From assembly GCF_024868665.1 (NCBI RefSeq), contig NC_079914.1, positions 2,524,094 to 2,588,093 on the forward strand: a stretch of DNA of 64,000 nt, given 5' to 3'. Source of the stretch: Triplophysa rosa (Eukaryota; Chordata; Actinopteri; Cypriniformes; Nemacheilidae). The notes under the pieces are model-generated. The model saw nothing but the letters and a program-made list of their open reading frames with translations, was not told the DNA's origin and made no database searches. Position numbers and translations under genes: made by a program. Below are positions 23,114-35,450 of this stretch, one piece after another (within the stretch, counting starts at the first letter, position 1; each line of letters starts with the position of its first letter).

Positions 23114-26100
23114 TTAGTCTTCTCCGTCTGTAGCAACTGTGCCATTACAGGGTGGGATCTCACTGACGGTGCTGCGCATAGTGACCCTGGTCATGCTCAG
23201 AGAGCGTTTCCTCGGGGCTGGATGCCATTTACGACGACACATCACCTCTTTAAACATCTCCCTGAAGCGGGTGGACATCAGGTTGTACAGGATGGGATTG
23301 ACAGCCGAGCTAAGGTAGAAAAAGACCCCGGAAATGACGTGAACATACTCGTACACCTGAAAGATTTCCATGTGGTCGCTGGATCGCTGGTCCATGAAGC
23401 TCCACATCAGGCGATCGGTGTGAAACGGAGCCCAGCAGATGCCAAACATGACCACTAGTACAACTGAGAAAAATGGAGATAACTGGTTACATGTGAAATT
23501 TGTCATGTCTGAATGTTCAAATGCTTTTGAAATCAATGGCTTATCCTAAATTATGAAGAAAAAGCAACGTATAAGAGATCAGATGTGAAATCCTTCAATA
23601 CTGTTTAAAGACATGGTAAGATCTTAAGAAAACATGAATAGGAAACATTTCTGCAAATTCTAGATAAAGGGTGACCACACTCAAGATGATCAACTATAAC
23701 ATATATAACTATTTTAATATATATTTAATATAATTCAATATATATATATCTAATATCTATTAAAATATTGATTTATTTATTATAAATATTGAATATATAT
23801 TTAATATAGAACATACTTTTTATTGTAAAATGCAGTTTATGAATGTTTTTAATAATAATAAATTACTATTTATTTTTAAAATAATAACAATTCGCAAAAA
23901 GCACTATAGAAATACATTCACATTGAATAAAAAAATTTGATAGATTACACCATACATCAGTCTTAAGAGAAGCCTAATAAAAGACATTTCTTCTCTGTGT
24001 CTTCAGCTGTATGTTTATCACCTGCCGCATCCCACTTCAGGTCAGCAACCAAACAAGACCTTTGCAATGCTTGACAATATCGAGCTGTTTGTACTCATTA
24101 ACAGGGAAAGACTGACCCACTGATTTTCCCTCTGGCATTCAGGCTTACATAATAACAGTGTCTTATATTTCAAGAGCGGATTTCTATTGTGTTGGATGTG
24201 TGAATCTTTGTAACAAAAGCAATGCAGCACCATGGCACTAATGATGAGCATCCTAGGTAGTCTTTGTGAAATGGGTTTTATATTATTATCCCACTTTGAG
24301 GACACAATGTATGTATTATACACAGTATGTAAAAACATGGGATGAATTACGTCCTGCATTGATTTTATAAAAGGTACACAGTCAGGCTGTCGTCAGAGGG
24401 TTACAACTTGTCGCAGACAAAAAAAAATTTTGTTGCATAATTCAGGATTCATGAATTTTAGTAACGTCCCTGAACACAGCTCTTTCGATATGATATGATC
24501 CCGTATTACAAGCAACAACTGCAATTGTGTCTGTCTTGCATCTCTTTTATAGCCTATCCAAAGCACAGATGGCACTATATAACTATGTTTAACATGTGAA
24601 CATGTTAGTTGTGAGACATTTTATAGAAACATCTTGAATCTGTCCAGAATACATACAACATTGAAGTTTTAAGTAAATTATTGTGAGTCTGTAAGCCACA
24701 CAAAACGTTTTAAAATATACAGTAGAGCTGTCTAGTGGTTTCAGAATAAACATCTGAAGGAGCCCAGTGAAATGTTTAATAAGGTTTGAAATGCAGCTGA
24801 CATTTTCAAATGTATTTATTGAATTTGACAAATAGTGCTTAAAGGTAAGTGTTTTGTATCAAATCATTCTCAATAAAATGAACTAGCCACCAGAGCTGTG
24901 TAACAGTTTTGTCTTTCCGTCTATCTTGTTTTGTTTTCTCCTTAAATTCTCATATTTGTTGTCTCTAAATGTAAATTGTTAGAAAGAAAAAAAACAGGTC
25001 CATGGAACCTCAAGTACAGTATCTTAATTCAAGAATGTGGTGAATAGACAACCTGATCTCACATGAATTCGGTGGCTAATTCATACAGTACAAATTCCTA
25101 CGTTGTGAATCGTACAAAAACGTACAATTATTATAAAAAAGCAATACTGAAGCCCCACCCCAAACTCTGCCCCTAAACCTAACGTCACTGGTGCAAAATC
25201 AAAGTGTACTAATAGCGATCGTAAGAATAAGATCTTTAGAATATTTTGAATTAGCCAAAATTAGCCACCTCGTCAAATAGCTTTTTTTGCTGTGAGATTG
25301 CGTTGGAATAGACAAGTAAATGAAATTGCTCTTGAATATCACATTTTTCTTGGTATTTTTGTTCAATTAGAATTTTTTTCCGATTATCAAGTTTTAAAGG
25401 CGGGGTAACCAATTTCTGAATTATGCTTTAGACAACTGAGTCGGGCCGAGTACCAAAACAACCTTGAAGCCAATCAGCAGGTGCACAGTGCACAGCGCTG
25501 ACGAAAGCGAAAGATGGGGGTAGGGGTGTGTTTGTTTGGGTGATCTGAACATCAACAATGGCTAAGAGAAATCGGACACCCCGCCTTTAAGGCTAATTTA
25601 TCCTGAACCGACGAACAGCAACAAGTGCTAACAAACACTGTCATTCTAATTTTTAAATAAAAAGTTTGTTGCCGTTTGTCAGATGTGTGAATTGGCATTT
25701 AGTTTTCAAATTGTTTCATTTTCTATTAATGAATCACCAACGTAAACAATTATTTAAAAAATTAATAAAAAAGACGAATATCTAGCCAGATTTTGATGGG
25801 CGGGTATAAATTTGAAATCTGTTGCAACTGTGAATAGTCCACCCCTCACATTTTAATAATGATCAAAAGACCTCCATACAGTATACCTGCACCAAATCCG
25901 AATGTCATCAGCCGATTACATCACAAACAGCTGTGGCGCAGTTATAAATGCGTAAAACTGTAATAATTGACCTACTTACACAGCATTTTAGTGACCTGCT
26001 GGCGTCGTGTTTTCTGCTGCTGACTGCGCACATTCGAGTAGCTGTCTTGCCCCAGGCTGGCTTTTGCATCCATGACCTGCAACATCTTCTCTCGTTTCAG

Positions 26101-26877
26101 CTGGATGCCAATGAGCAGATACAGCATGCTGATGGTCAGCATGGGGAGCAGGAAAAACAGAAGTGTTGTAATTTGGATGATCAGGTTGTACATCCAACGT
26201 GGCTTGACCAGCATGCAGGTGGCAGAATTGGCCACGTGACCTGTTCCTCTGCCTTTGGGAAGAGGAAGAGTAAACATGCCATGGATGCTGGTGTTAGGAA
26301 CGGCACACAACATGGACGTGCTCCACACGCTCAAGATCACCCGCTTGGCGTGAGTGCACGTCACAACGTATTTGGCTCTGAACGGGTGAACTACAGCGAT
26401 GTAGCGCTCCACGCTCAACGCTGTTACGTTAAGGATGGATGCGAAGCAAACAGTCTCAAACAGGAAGGTTTTGAAGTAGCAGCCGCCCTTACCCAAAAGG
26501 AACGGATAGTTACTCCACATTTCGTAGAGCTCCAACGGCATTCCCAGAAGAAGCACGAGGAGGTCAGACACAGCTAAACTAAACAAGTAGAAGTTGGTGG
26601 GTGTCCTCATGACCTTGTTGCGAGCAATGACGGTGCACGTAAGAACGTTGCCCACCGCCCCTACTAGGAAGATGATCAGGTAGGTGATGCAAACGGGCAG
26701 AAACACGGGAGAACGTCGAGGACCTAGATGTTTCTCCAGGTACTCATCTTGGTCGAGGCAATACTCATCCATCTCCTCATGGCTAAGGTTTAGCACAACA
26801 CTGATGTTGCACAGAACATCTTGAGCACAACTGGACATTAAGGAATCCGTAGAGGAACAGTTTGAGCTGGAAATCAT
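23114..26877 (-). CDS. nmur1: Neuromedin U receptor 1, two coding exons
   Basis: Exon 1 is 25980-26877 and exon 2 is 23114-23463 (minus); the split Phe codon is restored by CTGT|GTAAGT and TTTCTCAG|TTGTAC. The product has 415 residues, the usual length. It is a rhodopsin-like GPCR for neuromedin U and S, coupling mainly to Gq. Visible landmarks: N-glycosylation sites at 6, 24 and 30; TM1 about 58-80; LAVSDLL (101-107); conserved disulfide Cys133-Cys221; ERY (157-159) at the end of TM3; CWAPFH (309-314) in TM6; NPILY (355-359) in TM7. The third loop QQKTRRQQVTKML favours NMUR1 over NMUR2, although some TM segments are NMUR2-like; which teleost duplicate (1a or 1b) is undecided. The single intron lies at the start of TM6. 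The 2.5-kb intron holds two MITEs (25052-25305, 25398-25586). An AG just before the ATG suggests an upstream non-coding exon. Confidence 0.93.
25052..25305. mobile_element. Small DNA element with 10-bp target duplication, in nmur1 intron
   Basis: It is flanked by GAATAGACAA on both sides (25042-25051 and 25306-25315). The ends contain ATCTCACA in inverted orientation. A relative, inverted and truncated, lies at 52591-52732. A 9-10 bp duplication is typical of Mutator-like elements, but no transposase is present and assignment is tentative. Confidence 0.65.
25398..25586. mobile_element. piggyBac-like MITE in nmur1 intron
   Basis: The ends AGGCGGGGT and ACCCCGCCT are perfect inverted repeats, flanked by TTAA on both sides (25394-25397 and 25587-25590). 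It is 189 bp long with no coding capacity. Confidence 0.8.
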
Positions 26878-29506
26878 TGTATACCTAGTGATAAAACGAG
26901 AGAGCGTGAGATTAAAATTGGAGGTCCACTGAATTTTAAAAGCCTATAAAAATAAAAGGCTTTTGAACTGTTGAGATGTTTTCTGTTGACAAAGTGGAGC
27001 TACAGTAAGAAATCACACAAGATTTTTTATTAAAACTTTTTTTCTTATACTACTAAAATGAGACAGGTGACTTACAAAAAGGACAGGCACCACCAGAATA
27101 AATGACACACAAGAAATGGGACATTATCACAAAATAGATTACCCTTAATAATTTCTATGACGCCTATGTGTCTTCCAATGATGATACACAATAAAATGAA
27201 ATGCAGGTAGAGAAATGAGACTATTATTTGAGTGAGGCTACATTTCACTGTGCACTTAATGAAACAATCAATTCAATTTGGAGAGACGTGGAGAGAGAGG
27301 AAAGGTCTATATCTCCAATAACTCTGTTCACTCTTCAAGGCCAATTCTTCTGGAGAATTGTTAGGATTCCATATTTCCATATTATAAGTCATTTCTTTTA
27401 GGAAGGCCATTTCTGTTGTAAATGCGTTAAATGTGTTTGTAGTAAATGTACATTAAAAGGCAGTCCTAACTGAAACACATGACTATAGTCAAACGTTTAG
27501 ACTAAAATTGTGATCTTAAAGATCTTGCATTTAGAGTTGTATATTTAAATCATTAATATTCACAAAAAATAAGCAAAAAATAAGTAATTCTTGCATAAAC
27601 TGTGAATGTCATCATTTACTCACCTTCGAGTTGTTCCAAATGTGTATAAATCTCTTTGTCCTGATGAACACAGAGAAAGATATTTGGAATAATACTTGTA
27701 ACCAAACAGATCTCAACGCCCATTGGCCACCATAGTAGGATAAAAACAATGGTAATCAAAAGTGAACTGTTTGCTGTCCTACATTCTTCAAAATGTCTTC
27801 TTTTGTGTTCAACAGAACAAAAAAAATTAAAAAGTAATTTTTCGTAACTTTGACAGTCAATGGGTGTTGAGATCTGTTTGCTTATAAGCATTATTCCAAA
27901 TATCTTTGTGTTCAAAAGAACAAAGAAATTTATACACATTTGGAACAACTGGAAGGTGAGTAAATGATGACAGAATTTTCCTTTTTGGGTTGAGTATCAC
28001 TCTAAGAGTGTGCAGAGCTGTTACAGGCAAGGTTGGTTATTCAGAGCCCTCAAAATATTCTTTAAAATGTATTCACTCATGATACACTGTAAGAAAAATG
28101 TAACTTTACAAAATTTTACAGTTTTAGTTTCCAGAATTTGTACATATTTTTGAACTGCGGTAAAAATTCCCCGTTATCCGGAAGTTGCGATCCTTTTTAC
28201 TTCCGTATTTTGACACATTTCCAAGTGAAATGGAATTTCTTATGCTAAAAATAGTGGGCATGGCTTTCGTCTTTCTCTGCGATTTGATTGGATTTATATA
28301 ACAACCGTTGCATTTTGAAATGGAACTGGAAGCAGACTGACAGTTGAAGGGGAGGAGTTAATGGATGCTCCGCCCAAGCCGTTTAACATACGTCATTTAA
28401 GATGGATAGTCATTACAGGAAGGAAGTGCATTTTCACATTTTAAAGATCGGTATCATGCTATATCATGCGTTCTGACTTCTTTACACTGTTAAACGTGCT
28501 GGCTTCACATGCTTAACGATACACTCCCCAAGCACTCCAAATTGTTTCGGAAAGTTTTTTCTAATTCTGGATCCCTGTGTCATCAAAGGCAGAGCCATTT
28601 GAGAGAGAGTCACGTCAACTCCGTTGACTCCAATGGAACAGTTTTTGCACAGCAATAGAGGCTCTCAATAGTTCCCGGAAGTTACTTGTAACGCATATGG
28701 AGCTGCGACTAACAGACCAACTGAGGTAAACTTCTAACCCATTTAAAGACGAAAGCCATTTAATGAATAAAAAATGAAAGAAATAAAGCATTTAAAGAGA
28801 AAACATAACTTCCAGGAAATATCTGAAGGCTCCATAAATCACGTGACGCTCCAGCGTTTTGGACTTCCGTTGGCAGAACTCTCTCTCTCAATGGCTCTGG
28901 TCAAAGGGATCCTATTCCTTTTTATTGGCCAAAAGCACAGCAAGGCGAAGACGAAAGAGTCCGCCCACGAACCAACCGACGAGCGATACCGGCTTACCAT
29001 CAAGGTTATCTGCGCTGCGGAAGATGGGCTAGATGCGCTGCAGCTCGCTACACTTGTGATAGTAAAGTTTAGGTGTGTCTGTTTGTTCACGGCATTTCAT
29101 TAATGGATGTAACAAAAACTGTGGATATAATGCTGGATTTGAAGATCGTTTGCAACTAATAGATGGCACGGCCCCAGTGCTAAAAGATGCCGGACATGAA
29201 CTGCACGCGGTTAGTGAAACTAAGTCATACGTCTGTGTTTTGTTGGCAATCGGCGTGTACGTGCATAATGTACAAAACACGAAGGGATGATGTGTTCCTT
29301 GCTCGTGCTGTAGTTCCATCCCACTCTCCCCACTTGTCCCACCTCTAGCAGCTTGTGTTTTGCCGGAAATAATCGTACAGCTGTATCTCTCTTTTATAAA
29401 TTTGATCAAACTAAATACTCTTCGAAAATACGACGTATGCAATAGGCTCTCAAGATTAATATGAGATTGGCAGAAACTACCTGTGATACACTATCTTTAA
29501 CGTCTT
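26878..29506. other. Upstream of nmur1, no gene recognised
   Basis: This region contains a palindromic MITE (27608-27971). From about 28083 (TACACTGTAAGAAAAATG) a different dispersed repeat begins; its partner-like end (TTACAGTTTTTACAGTGTAC, about 35281-35300) lies beyond the DIRS element, so the DIRS may have landed in it. Open frames at 28774-29103 and 29029-29442 have no recognisable family motifs. Confidence 0.4.
27608..27971. mobile_element. Palindromic MITE with about 55-bp inverted termini
   Basis: The left end (GTCATCATTTACTCACCTT...) and the reverse complement of the right end agree over about 55 bp with two or three differences. This sequence family is widespread in cyprinid genomes. 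The 110-codon frame inside it is a by-product. Confidence 0.85.
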
Positions 29507-29549
29507 GGTTACGGATGTAACCTCAGTTCCCTGATGGAGGGAACGAGAC

Positions 29550-29647
29550 GTTGTGTCGAGCTGACAGATGGGGTTTGACTTGAGAACCTATCATCTTCTG
29601 ATTATTTAGCAAAGGCCAATGAAATTGGCGAATGAAATTTCCATGCC
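29550..29647 (+). repeat. DIRS left inverted terminal repeat
   Basis: About 98 bp, matching the reverse complement of 34919-35016 with only a few mismatches (for example GAGCTGACAGATG against GAGCCGACATGTG). Confidence 0.85.
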
Positions 29648-29788
29648 GGACTCCACCATGGATATCCGGGTATAAAAGGAAGACGGCGTGCTGCATTCAT
29701 TCACCTCTTGGTCTGAGGAGCCTGAGAGCATCCCTCGACCGCTGCGGCGGGTGGCCAGCGTTGTGGCAAGAAGGACACAATGTCTCAT

Positions 29789-29880
29789 TCCCTCCATCAG
29801 GGAACTGAGGTTACATCCGTAACCGAGACGTTCCCTTTCTGTCGGTCTCTCGACGTTGTGTCGAGCCGACAGATGGGGTT
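29789..29880. repeat. DIRS internal complementary region
   Basis: The first half is the reverse complement of the element's left terminus (29512-29549). The second half is the reverse complement of the right terminus (about 35000-35041). This is the hallmark layout of DIRS elements. Confidence 0.8.
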
Positions 29881-30423
29881 CCTATGGAATTTGCCGCGTC
29901 TCACTATCTCTAGCGGAGCGATGCTGACTGGCCTGGGCGAGTCAGACGTGAGTGCTAGCGCGAAATTGTAACCGTCCAGTGGAGAGGTAGGGGGTCCCAG
30001 AGCTTTTGAAGAAAAGGTTCTCTGTAACAGAGAGAAGCCGCCCGGCACCGTAAGGGCCACTGGGTAAGCATTATTCCCCCCTGGGGGAAAAACGCTACAG
30101 AGACCACTACCTACCGTGGGGAGGAATTAGTGGAGACACCAACACGGTCCTACCATCAGGGGAGAACTCATGGGAAAATGTGCGGACTGAAGGAGTTAAC
30201 CGCAAGGTGGGAGTCCACCTAGGGAAGTCATGGGTTGCCGAGGTGGGGGGACGACTCATGAGGATACATCAGACGGAACCACCCAGTGGGGGGGGTTACC
30301 ACGTCTGGAGCACTAGGTCCGGTTAGAGCTATACGGTAGATAACTCAACTGTTCCCCGGCCTAAGGGGGCAGTGCTCTGCTCTGCCCGGCCCCCAGGAAG
30401 GTGCTTAGTGATGGAAGGAATGC

Positions 30424-31143
30424 CTATTCTTCACCCAGTGGGGGGAAGAAGGGAGGCGGAATTAGCGCACTGACCCACCTAGAGGGAAGGGGGGAAGGCG
30501 TACGCCCTACCGGTCGGCGTCTTACCTGTTGCCCAGTAAGACACGGGCTGACACCGGTTCCACGCGGATGTTGTAGAACCTCACGAAGGTGTTGGGCGTA
30601 GCCCTGTGTGCCCTGAGCCAGTGCCCACGAGGAGACTACACCCCGAGTGGAGTGTGCCCTCACTCCTAATGGGCAGGGGCGATCTTGAGATCGGTATGCC
30701 GTAGCGACGGCATCCACGATCCAGTGCGCCAGTCTCTGTTTGGAGACAGCCCTCCCCTTCTGCTGACCTCCAAAACAGACAAAGAGCTCAGAGCTTCTGA
30801 AGCCATGTGTGCGGTCCAAGTAGAGGTGCAGCGCGCGTACTGGACACAACACGGATGGGGTTGGGTCTTCCTCCCCAGTGGGGAGCTCCTGCAAGTTCAC
30901 CACCTGGTCCCGAAAGGGAGTGGTGGGAACCTTGGGCACGTAGCCAGGCCGTGGTCTCAGGATCACGTGAGAGTCTCCAGGCCCGAATTTTAGGCAGTCC
31001 GTGGACACAGAGAATGCTTGTAGGTCCCCTACCCTCTTGATGGAGGTGAGCGCCACCAGGAGGGCCGTCTTCATCGTAAAATGAGAAAGAGCAGCCTCTC
31101 CCAGGGGCTCGAAGGGTGGCCTCTGGAGGCCTGCCAGGACCAC
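30424..31143 (-). pseudogene. DIRS tyrosine recombinase, frameshifted
   Basis: The frame shows SIKRVGDLQAFSV with the first catalytic Arg and AHSTRGVVSSWA with the His-x-x-Arg pair. The expected C-terminal block with the nucleophilic tyrosine (TFVRFYN) is present but in a different frame, with the Tyr codon at about 30573-30575. A frameshift near 30600 therefore separates the Tyr from the rest. The enzyme would integrate the circular cDNA. Confidence 0.85.
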
Positions 31144-31547
31144 TTCAAGGTCCCAAGAGGGTACGGAGTGCAGACGAGGCGGATTCAGCCTTCTCGCGCC
31201 CCAAGGAACCTAATGACCAGGTCGTGCTGTCCTAGAGACTTGCCAGCAACTGGTTCATGATGTGCAGCGATGGCGGCTACATACACTTTCAGTGTGGAAG
31301 GGGAGAGGTTTCTCTCAAGTCTCTCTTGTAGGAAGGACAGCACATTCCCGACCGAGCATCTCTGTGGGCCTTCTCCTCGAGAAGAACACCAGGATGAAAA
31401 GAGGCGTCACTTAAAGGCGTACAGCTGCCTGGGTGATGGTCTCCACCACAGCCGGGGGTAGGCCACTCAGGATCTCCTCGTCCCGTCCAGGGGCCAGACA
31501 TGGAGGTTCCAGAGGTCTGGCCTGGGATGCCATAACGTGCCCTTCCC

Positions 31548-33513
31548 CTACGAAAGAAGGTCCTTCATCAGGGGAATCGGCCAGGGGGGAGTTGTTGTCA
31601 GAAGCACCAGCTCTGAGAACCAAGTCGGGTTGGGCCAATAAGGCGCAACTAGTAACACTTGATGCTCCTCTTCCCTGACCTTGCACAGGGTCTGTGCAAT
31701 GAGGCTCACTGGGGCGAAGGCGTACTTCCGCTTGTCCCGCGGCCAGCTGTGCGCTAGGGCATCCGTGCCGAGGGGTCCCTCGGTCAGGGAGTACAAAAGC
31801 GGACAATGGGTGGAATCCGGGGAGGCAAACAGGTCCACCTGCGCCTGGCCGAACTGCTCCCATATGAGCCGGACTGCGCGGGGATGGAGTCGCCACTCTC
31901 CATGAGGCGTCGACTGACGAGAGAGCGTGTCGGCTGTCTGGTTCAGGTCACCTGGGATGTGTGTGGCTCGCAGGGAGCTGATCACCTGCTGACTCCAGAG
32001 GAGGAGGCGTCGGGCGAGTCGTGTTAACTGCCGTGAGCGAATGCCACCCTGACGATTGATATACGTCATGGCAGTTGTGCTGTCCGACCGGACCAGCACG
32101 TGCTTGCCCTGCACGAGAGGCTGCAGCCTCTTCAGTGCAAGTAGCACAGCCAACAACTCCAGGCAGTTAATATGCCAACGCAGGCGGGGGCCCGTCCACC
32201 GCCCGACACTGCGTGCCCGTTGCACACGGCACCCCAACCCTGCAGGGAGGCATCCATCGTCACCACGACGTGCCTTGACACCTGCCCTAGGGGGACCCCT
32301 GTCCGCAAAAAGGTCATTGAAGACCAGCGGGTCAGGGTGCGTCGGCAGAAAGGCGTGATGACCATACGCCTGCTGCCGGTGTGCCACGCACTCCAGGGAA
32401 TCCGACTCTGTAGCCAGTGTTGGAGCGGTGGCATGTGCATCAACCCGAGGGGGACCACCCCCGCCGAGGACACCATGTGCCCCAGGAGCTTCTGAAATAG
32501 TTTCAGGGGGACCGCTGGCTGCCTGAAGAGGTTCAGGCAGTTCAGCACTGACTGTGCACGCTCGGTAGTTAACCGTGCTGTCATGGAGACCGAGTCGAGT
32601 TCCATACCGAGAAAGAGGATGCTCTGCATGGGGGAGAGCTTGCTCTTTTCCCAGTTGACCTGTAGCCCCAAACGATCTAGATGCCGGAGCACCAGGTCCC
32701 TGTGTGTACACAACAGATCTCGCGAGTGCGCCAAGATGAGCCAGTCGTCGAGATAGTTTAGTACCCGCACACCTCTTTCCCTGAGGGGAAGGAGGGCGGC
32801 TTCCACGATCTTCGTGAAGACTCGTGGAGACAGGGACAGACCGAAGGGGAGGACCCTGTACTGATATGCCCGCCCCTCGAAAGCGAACCGTAGGAACGGC
32901 CGATGCCGAGGGAGGATCGAGACATGAACGTATGCGTCCTTCAGGTCGATTGCCATGAACCAATCCTGACATCTGACAGACTCTGGGTGATCATCCTGAA
33001 CTGCAGCTTGTGTAGGTGCTTGTTCAGGGCACGCAGATCTAGGATGGGGCACAGCCCCCCGCTTTTCTTTGGGACAATGAAGTACGGGCTGTAAAACCCG
33101 CTGAACATCTCGGCTGGAGGGACAGGCTTGATCGCTTCCTTCGCCAGAAGGGTGGCAACCTCGGCCCGAAGCACGGGCACATCCCTGCCTCTGACTGAGG
33201 TAGAAAGGATGCCCCGAAACTTGGGCGGGTGTCTGGCGAACTGGATCGTGTAGCCAAGATGGATCGTCTTCCCTAGCCACCGTGATGGCCTGGGAAGCCG
33301 AAGCCAGGCTCCCAGGAACCGAGACAGGGGGACTAGGGGTTCGATCTGCTTCATCGTCCCCGCGGGGGGTGGTTCGATGGCTAGCAGTACGGATCCCTCG
33401 CCGTGGGGAGGCCCCCGGGGAGGAGATCTGCTCTGCTGGTTTTCCTGCCTGGCGATTACGCAGCTCAACGCACTGTCTGACTGAGAGTGCTGAGGGCTGG
33501 TGATTATACTCAA
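31548..33513 (-). pseudogene. DIRS reverse transcriptase / RNase H, two frameshifts
   Basis: Three overlapping frames carry successive parts. 33513 to about 32990 has the RT entry (FSPYFIVPKKSGG-type, ILDLRALNKH). About 32980-32200 has the palm with AIDLKDAYVHV and the active-site block YLDDWLI (near 32740-32757), then TMDASLQGWG at the start of RNase H. From about 32200 the third frame carries HINCLELLAVLLAL, SDSTTAMTYINRQGG and the post-RNase H block VDLFASPDSTHCP, which corresponds to the putative methyltransferase-like region of DIRS elements. Confidence 0.87.
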
Positions 33514-33664
33514 CGTTGCGCCTCGCCGTGATGCAACGTCGAGTTTGCGTCCACCGTCGTGCCGAGGGTGAGACGGGGCAGGAACCGTCCCTAACTGACT
33601 GACCAGCGATGGAGTGGCTGGGGTCGGGCCCGATGGTGAACTCGATCTCCCTGGGGTCTTCCCA

Positions 33665-34757
33665 TCAGGGCCGCTTCTGCTTCCGCGACGGCTGCTGACG
33701 GGGTGGTGGTTTCCTGTTCGACAACCTTTTCCGGGAGGTTGCCTGGCTAGGGGGCGCTGGAGCTGGAACCGGCATCGAGGAGGGCCGGGGCTGCTTCTTC
33801 ACCGCTGAGAACTGCTGGGAGAAGTCCTCGACGGTGTCACCAAACAGCCCACCCTGCGAGATGGGTGCGTCGAGAAAGCGAACTTTCTCGGCGTCCCGCA
33901 TCTGCGCAAGGTTCAGCCAGAGGTGTCTCTCCTGGACCACCATAGTGGACATCGCCCGACCCAGGGCCCGCGCGGTCACCTTCGTCGCCCGTAGGGCGAG
34001 ATCGGTGGCGGTGCGGAGTTCCTGCATTACCCCTGAGTCGGTCTTACCCTCGTGGAGTTCCTTCAACACCTTGGCCTGGTGGACCTGCAGGATGGCCATG
34101 GCGTGGAGGGAGGAGGCAGCCTGGCCCGCAGCAGCGTAAGCCCTTGACACCAGGGATGCCGAAAACATACACGCTTTGGATGGGAGTCTAGGTCGAGCTC
34201 TCCAGGTGGCCACCGTCTGCGGGCACAGGTGCACTGCGACAGCACGCTCCACCTGGGGAACATCGACATAGCCCCGGGCTTCCCCACCATCGAGGGAAGT
34301 AAGGGCGACAGAGCTGGTCTGACGGAAACGGGCCGTGAGGGGGGTGTTCCACGTCTTACTGAGCTCCTCATGCACTTCCCGTCTCCTGGGGAACGGTCAG
34401 ACGAGCAAGACTGGGCGTGAACGATCCGTGAGCCTGTGGCTGACAGATTAACACTCACGATAATCCCCATATCACCCCCGGTGCTTGCCGTAGCGGACGG
34501 CAGGGCCGTAGCCACTGCGGTCTCGGAACGGGGAGCAGACGAGGTGGCGGCTGTGTCCATAAAGACACAGCTACTCGTGACCGCAACGTCTGGTTCGCCT
34601 TCCGCCCGCAGTGCGGGCAGGACATATCCACAAAGGCTGCCTCAGCGTGCCGGAGACCCAAACACCTGAGGCAGACATTGTGTCCGTCCCCCTCCTCGAT
34701 GAGCGCATTGCACCCACAAGAACAGCAGGCCATGCCACACTGGATAAATTTGCTCAT
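33665..34757 (-). pseudogene. DIRS gag-like ORF, frameshifted
   Basis: The N-terminal part starts at 34757 with cysteine pairs (CCSCGC, CLRCLGLRHAEAAF, CPHCGRK) in a zinc-finger-like arrangement. The main body runs to 33665 in another frame (from 34375) and includes SLHAMAILQVHQAKVLKEL and a basic, proline-rich tail. At least one frameshift lies between 34375 and 34500. Confidence 0.78.
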
Positions 34758-34918
34758 TTAAAAGAAAAAAACAAGAAAATAACTCGAACACCTCCAGAAC
34801 TGCAGAGGCATACGCCCAGGGGAAGTCGCTGCAGGAAGGGACAGTCCGCTGCACCACGTCGTACAGAATCCAGCAGAAATAGATCAGTGTAGATCCAACT
34901 CGTGATCATCAGATCGAA

Positions 34919-35016
34919 GGCATGCAAATTTCATTCGCCAATTTCATTGACCTTTTCTAAATAATCAGAAGATGATAGGTTCTCAAGTCAAACCCCACAT
35001 GTCGGCTCGACACAAC
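34919..35016 (-). repeat. DIRS right inverted terminal repeat
   Basis: The inverted partner of 29550-29647. The outermost bases (to about 35041) are complementary to the internal region at 29789-29880. Confidence 0.85.
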
Positions 35017-35450
35017 ATTGAGAGACCGACAGAAAGGGAATTGAAGATTATGAGGGCACACAAATTTTTCAAAAGAGAATGACCCACATTGATAAACTAT
35101 TTAAAATAAACGCTGCAATATTTCATGAAAAAATAGGCATTGTATTTTTTCATTTCACTTGGACTTTAAATTACAGAACTAAACTGCAAATTTAGAAGCT
35201 GGTGTAAAATAACATGAAAAACATAAAATGTTATTTTATGTTACTTTGTTTCGTTCCTGGCGCCCAGGCTGTCAGAATATTACAGTTTTTACAGTGTACT
35301 AATGTTAATTGAATCATTCAAACCCATTTAACACAAAGTAGTCGGTAAACAATAACAAGACAAACACTTACACAAACCCATGACTTTCTGTCCTCCCAGA
35401 ATGACAACACAAACACACAAATTACTTTACATAGAGATTAGACTGCACCT

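Larger units (their letters stand above)
29507..35041 (-). mobile_element. DIRS1-like tyrosine-recombinase retrotransposon, near full length, decayed
   Basis: Transcribed from the minus strand in the order gag, reverse transcriptase/RNase H, tyrosine recombinase. Inverted terminal repeats lie at 29550-29647 and 34919-35016. The outer left terminus (29512-29549) and the right terminus (about 35000-35041) are both complementary to an internal region at 29789-29880, the internal complementary region that DIRS elements use to rebuild their ends during circular replication. Several frameshifts break the reading frames, so the copy is not functional. No target duplication is seen, as expected for recombinase-mediated insertion. 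Confidence 0.92.

Noticed and set aside
25948..26577. 209-codon open frame on the plus strand
   Set aside because: It is antisense to nmur1 exon 1 and shows no family motif; the minus-strand GPCR explains the sequence fully.
25980..26877. Assignment of the GPCR to NMUR2
   Set aside because: Several transmembrane stretches are NMUR2-like, but the third intracellular loop (QQKTRRQQVTKML), the short C-terminus and the PDCD1/RTP neighbourhood fit NMUR1 better.
27616..27948. 110-codon minus-strand frame
   Set aside because: Contained within the palindromic MITE at 27608-27971.
28774..29442. Overlapping frames of 109 and 137 codons upstream of the DIRS
   Set aside because: No recognisable domain and open on both strands; probably part of an older dispersed repeat.
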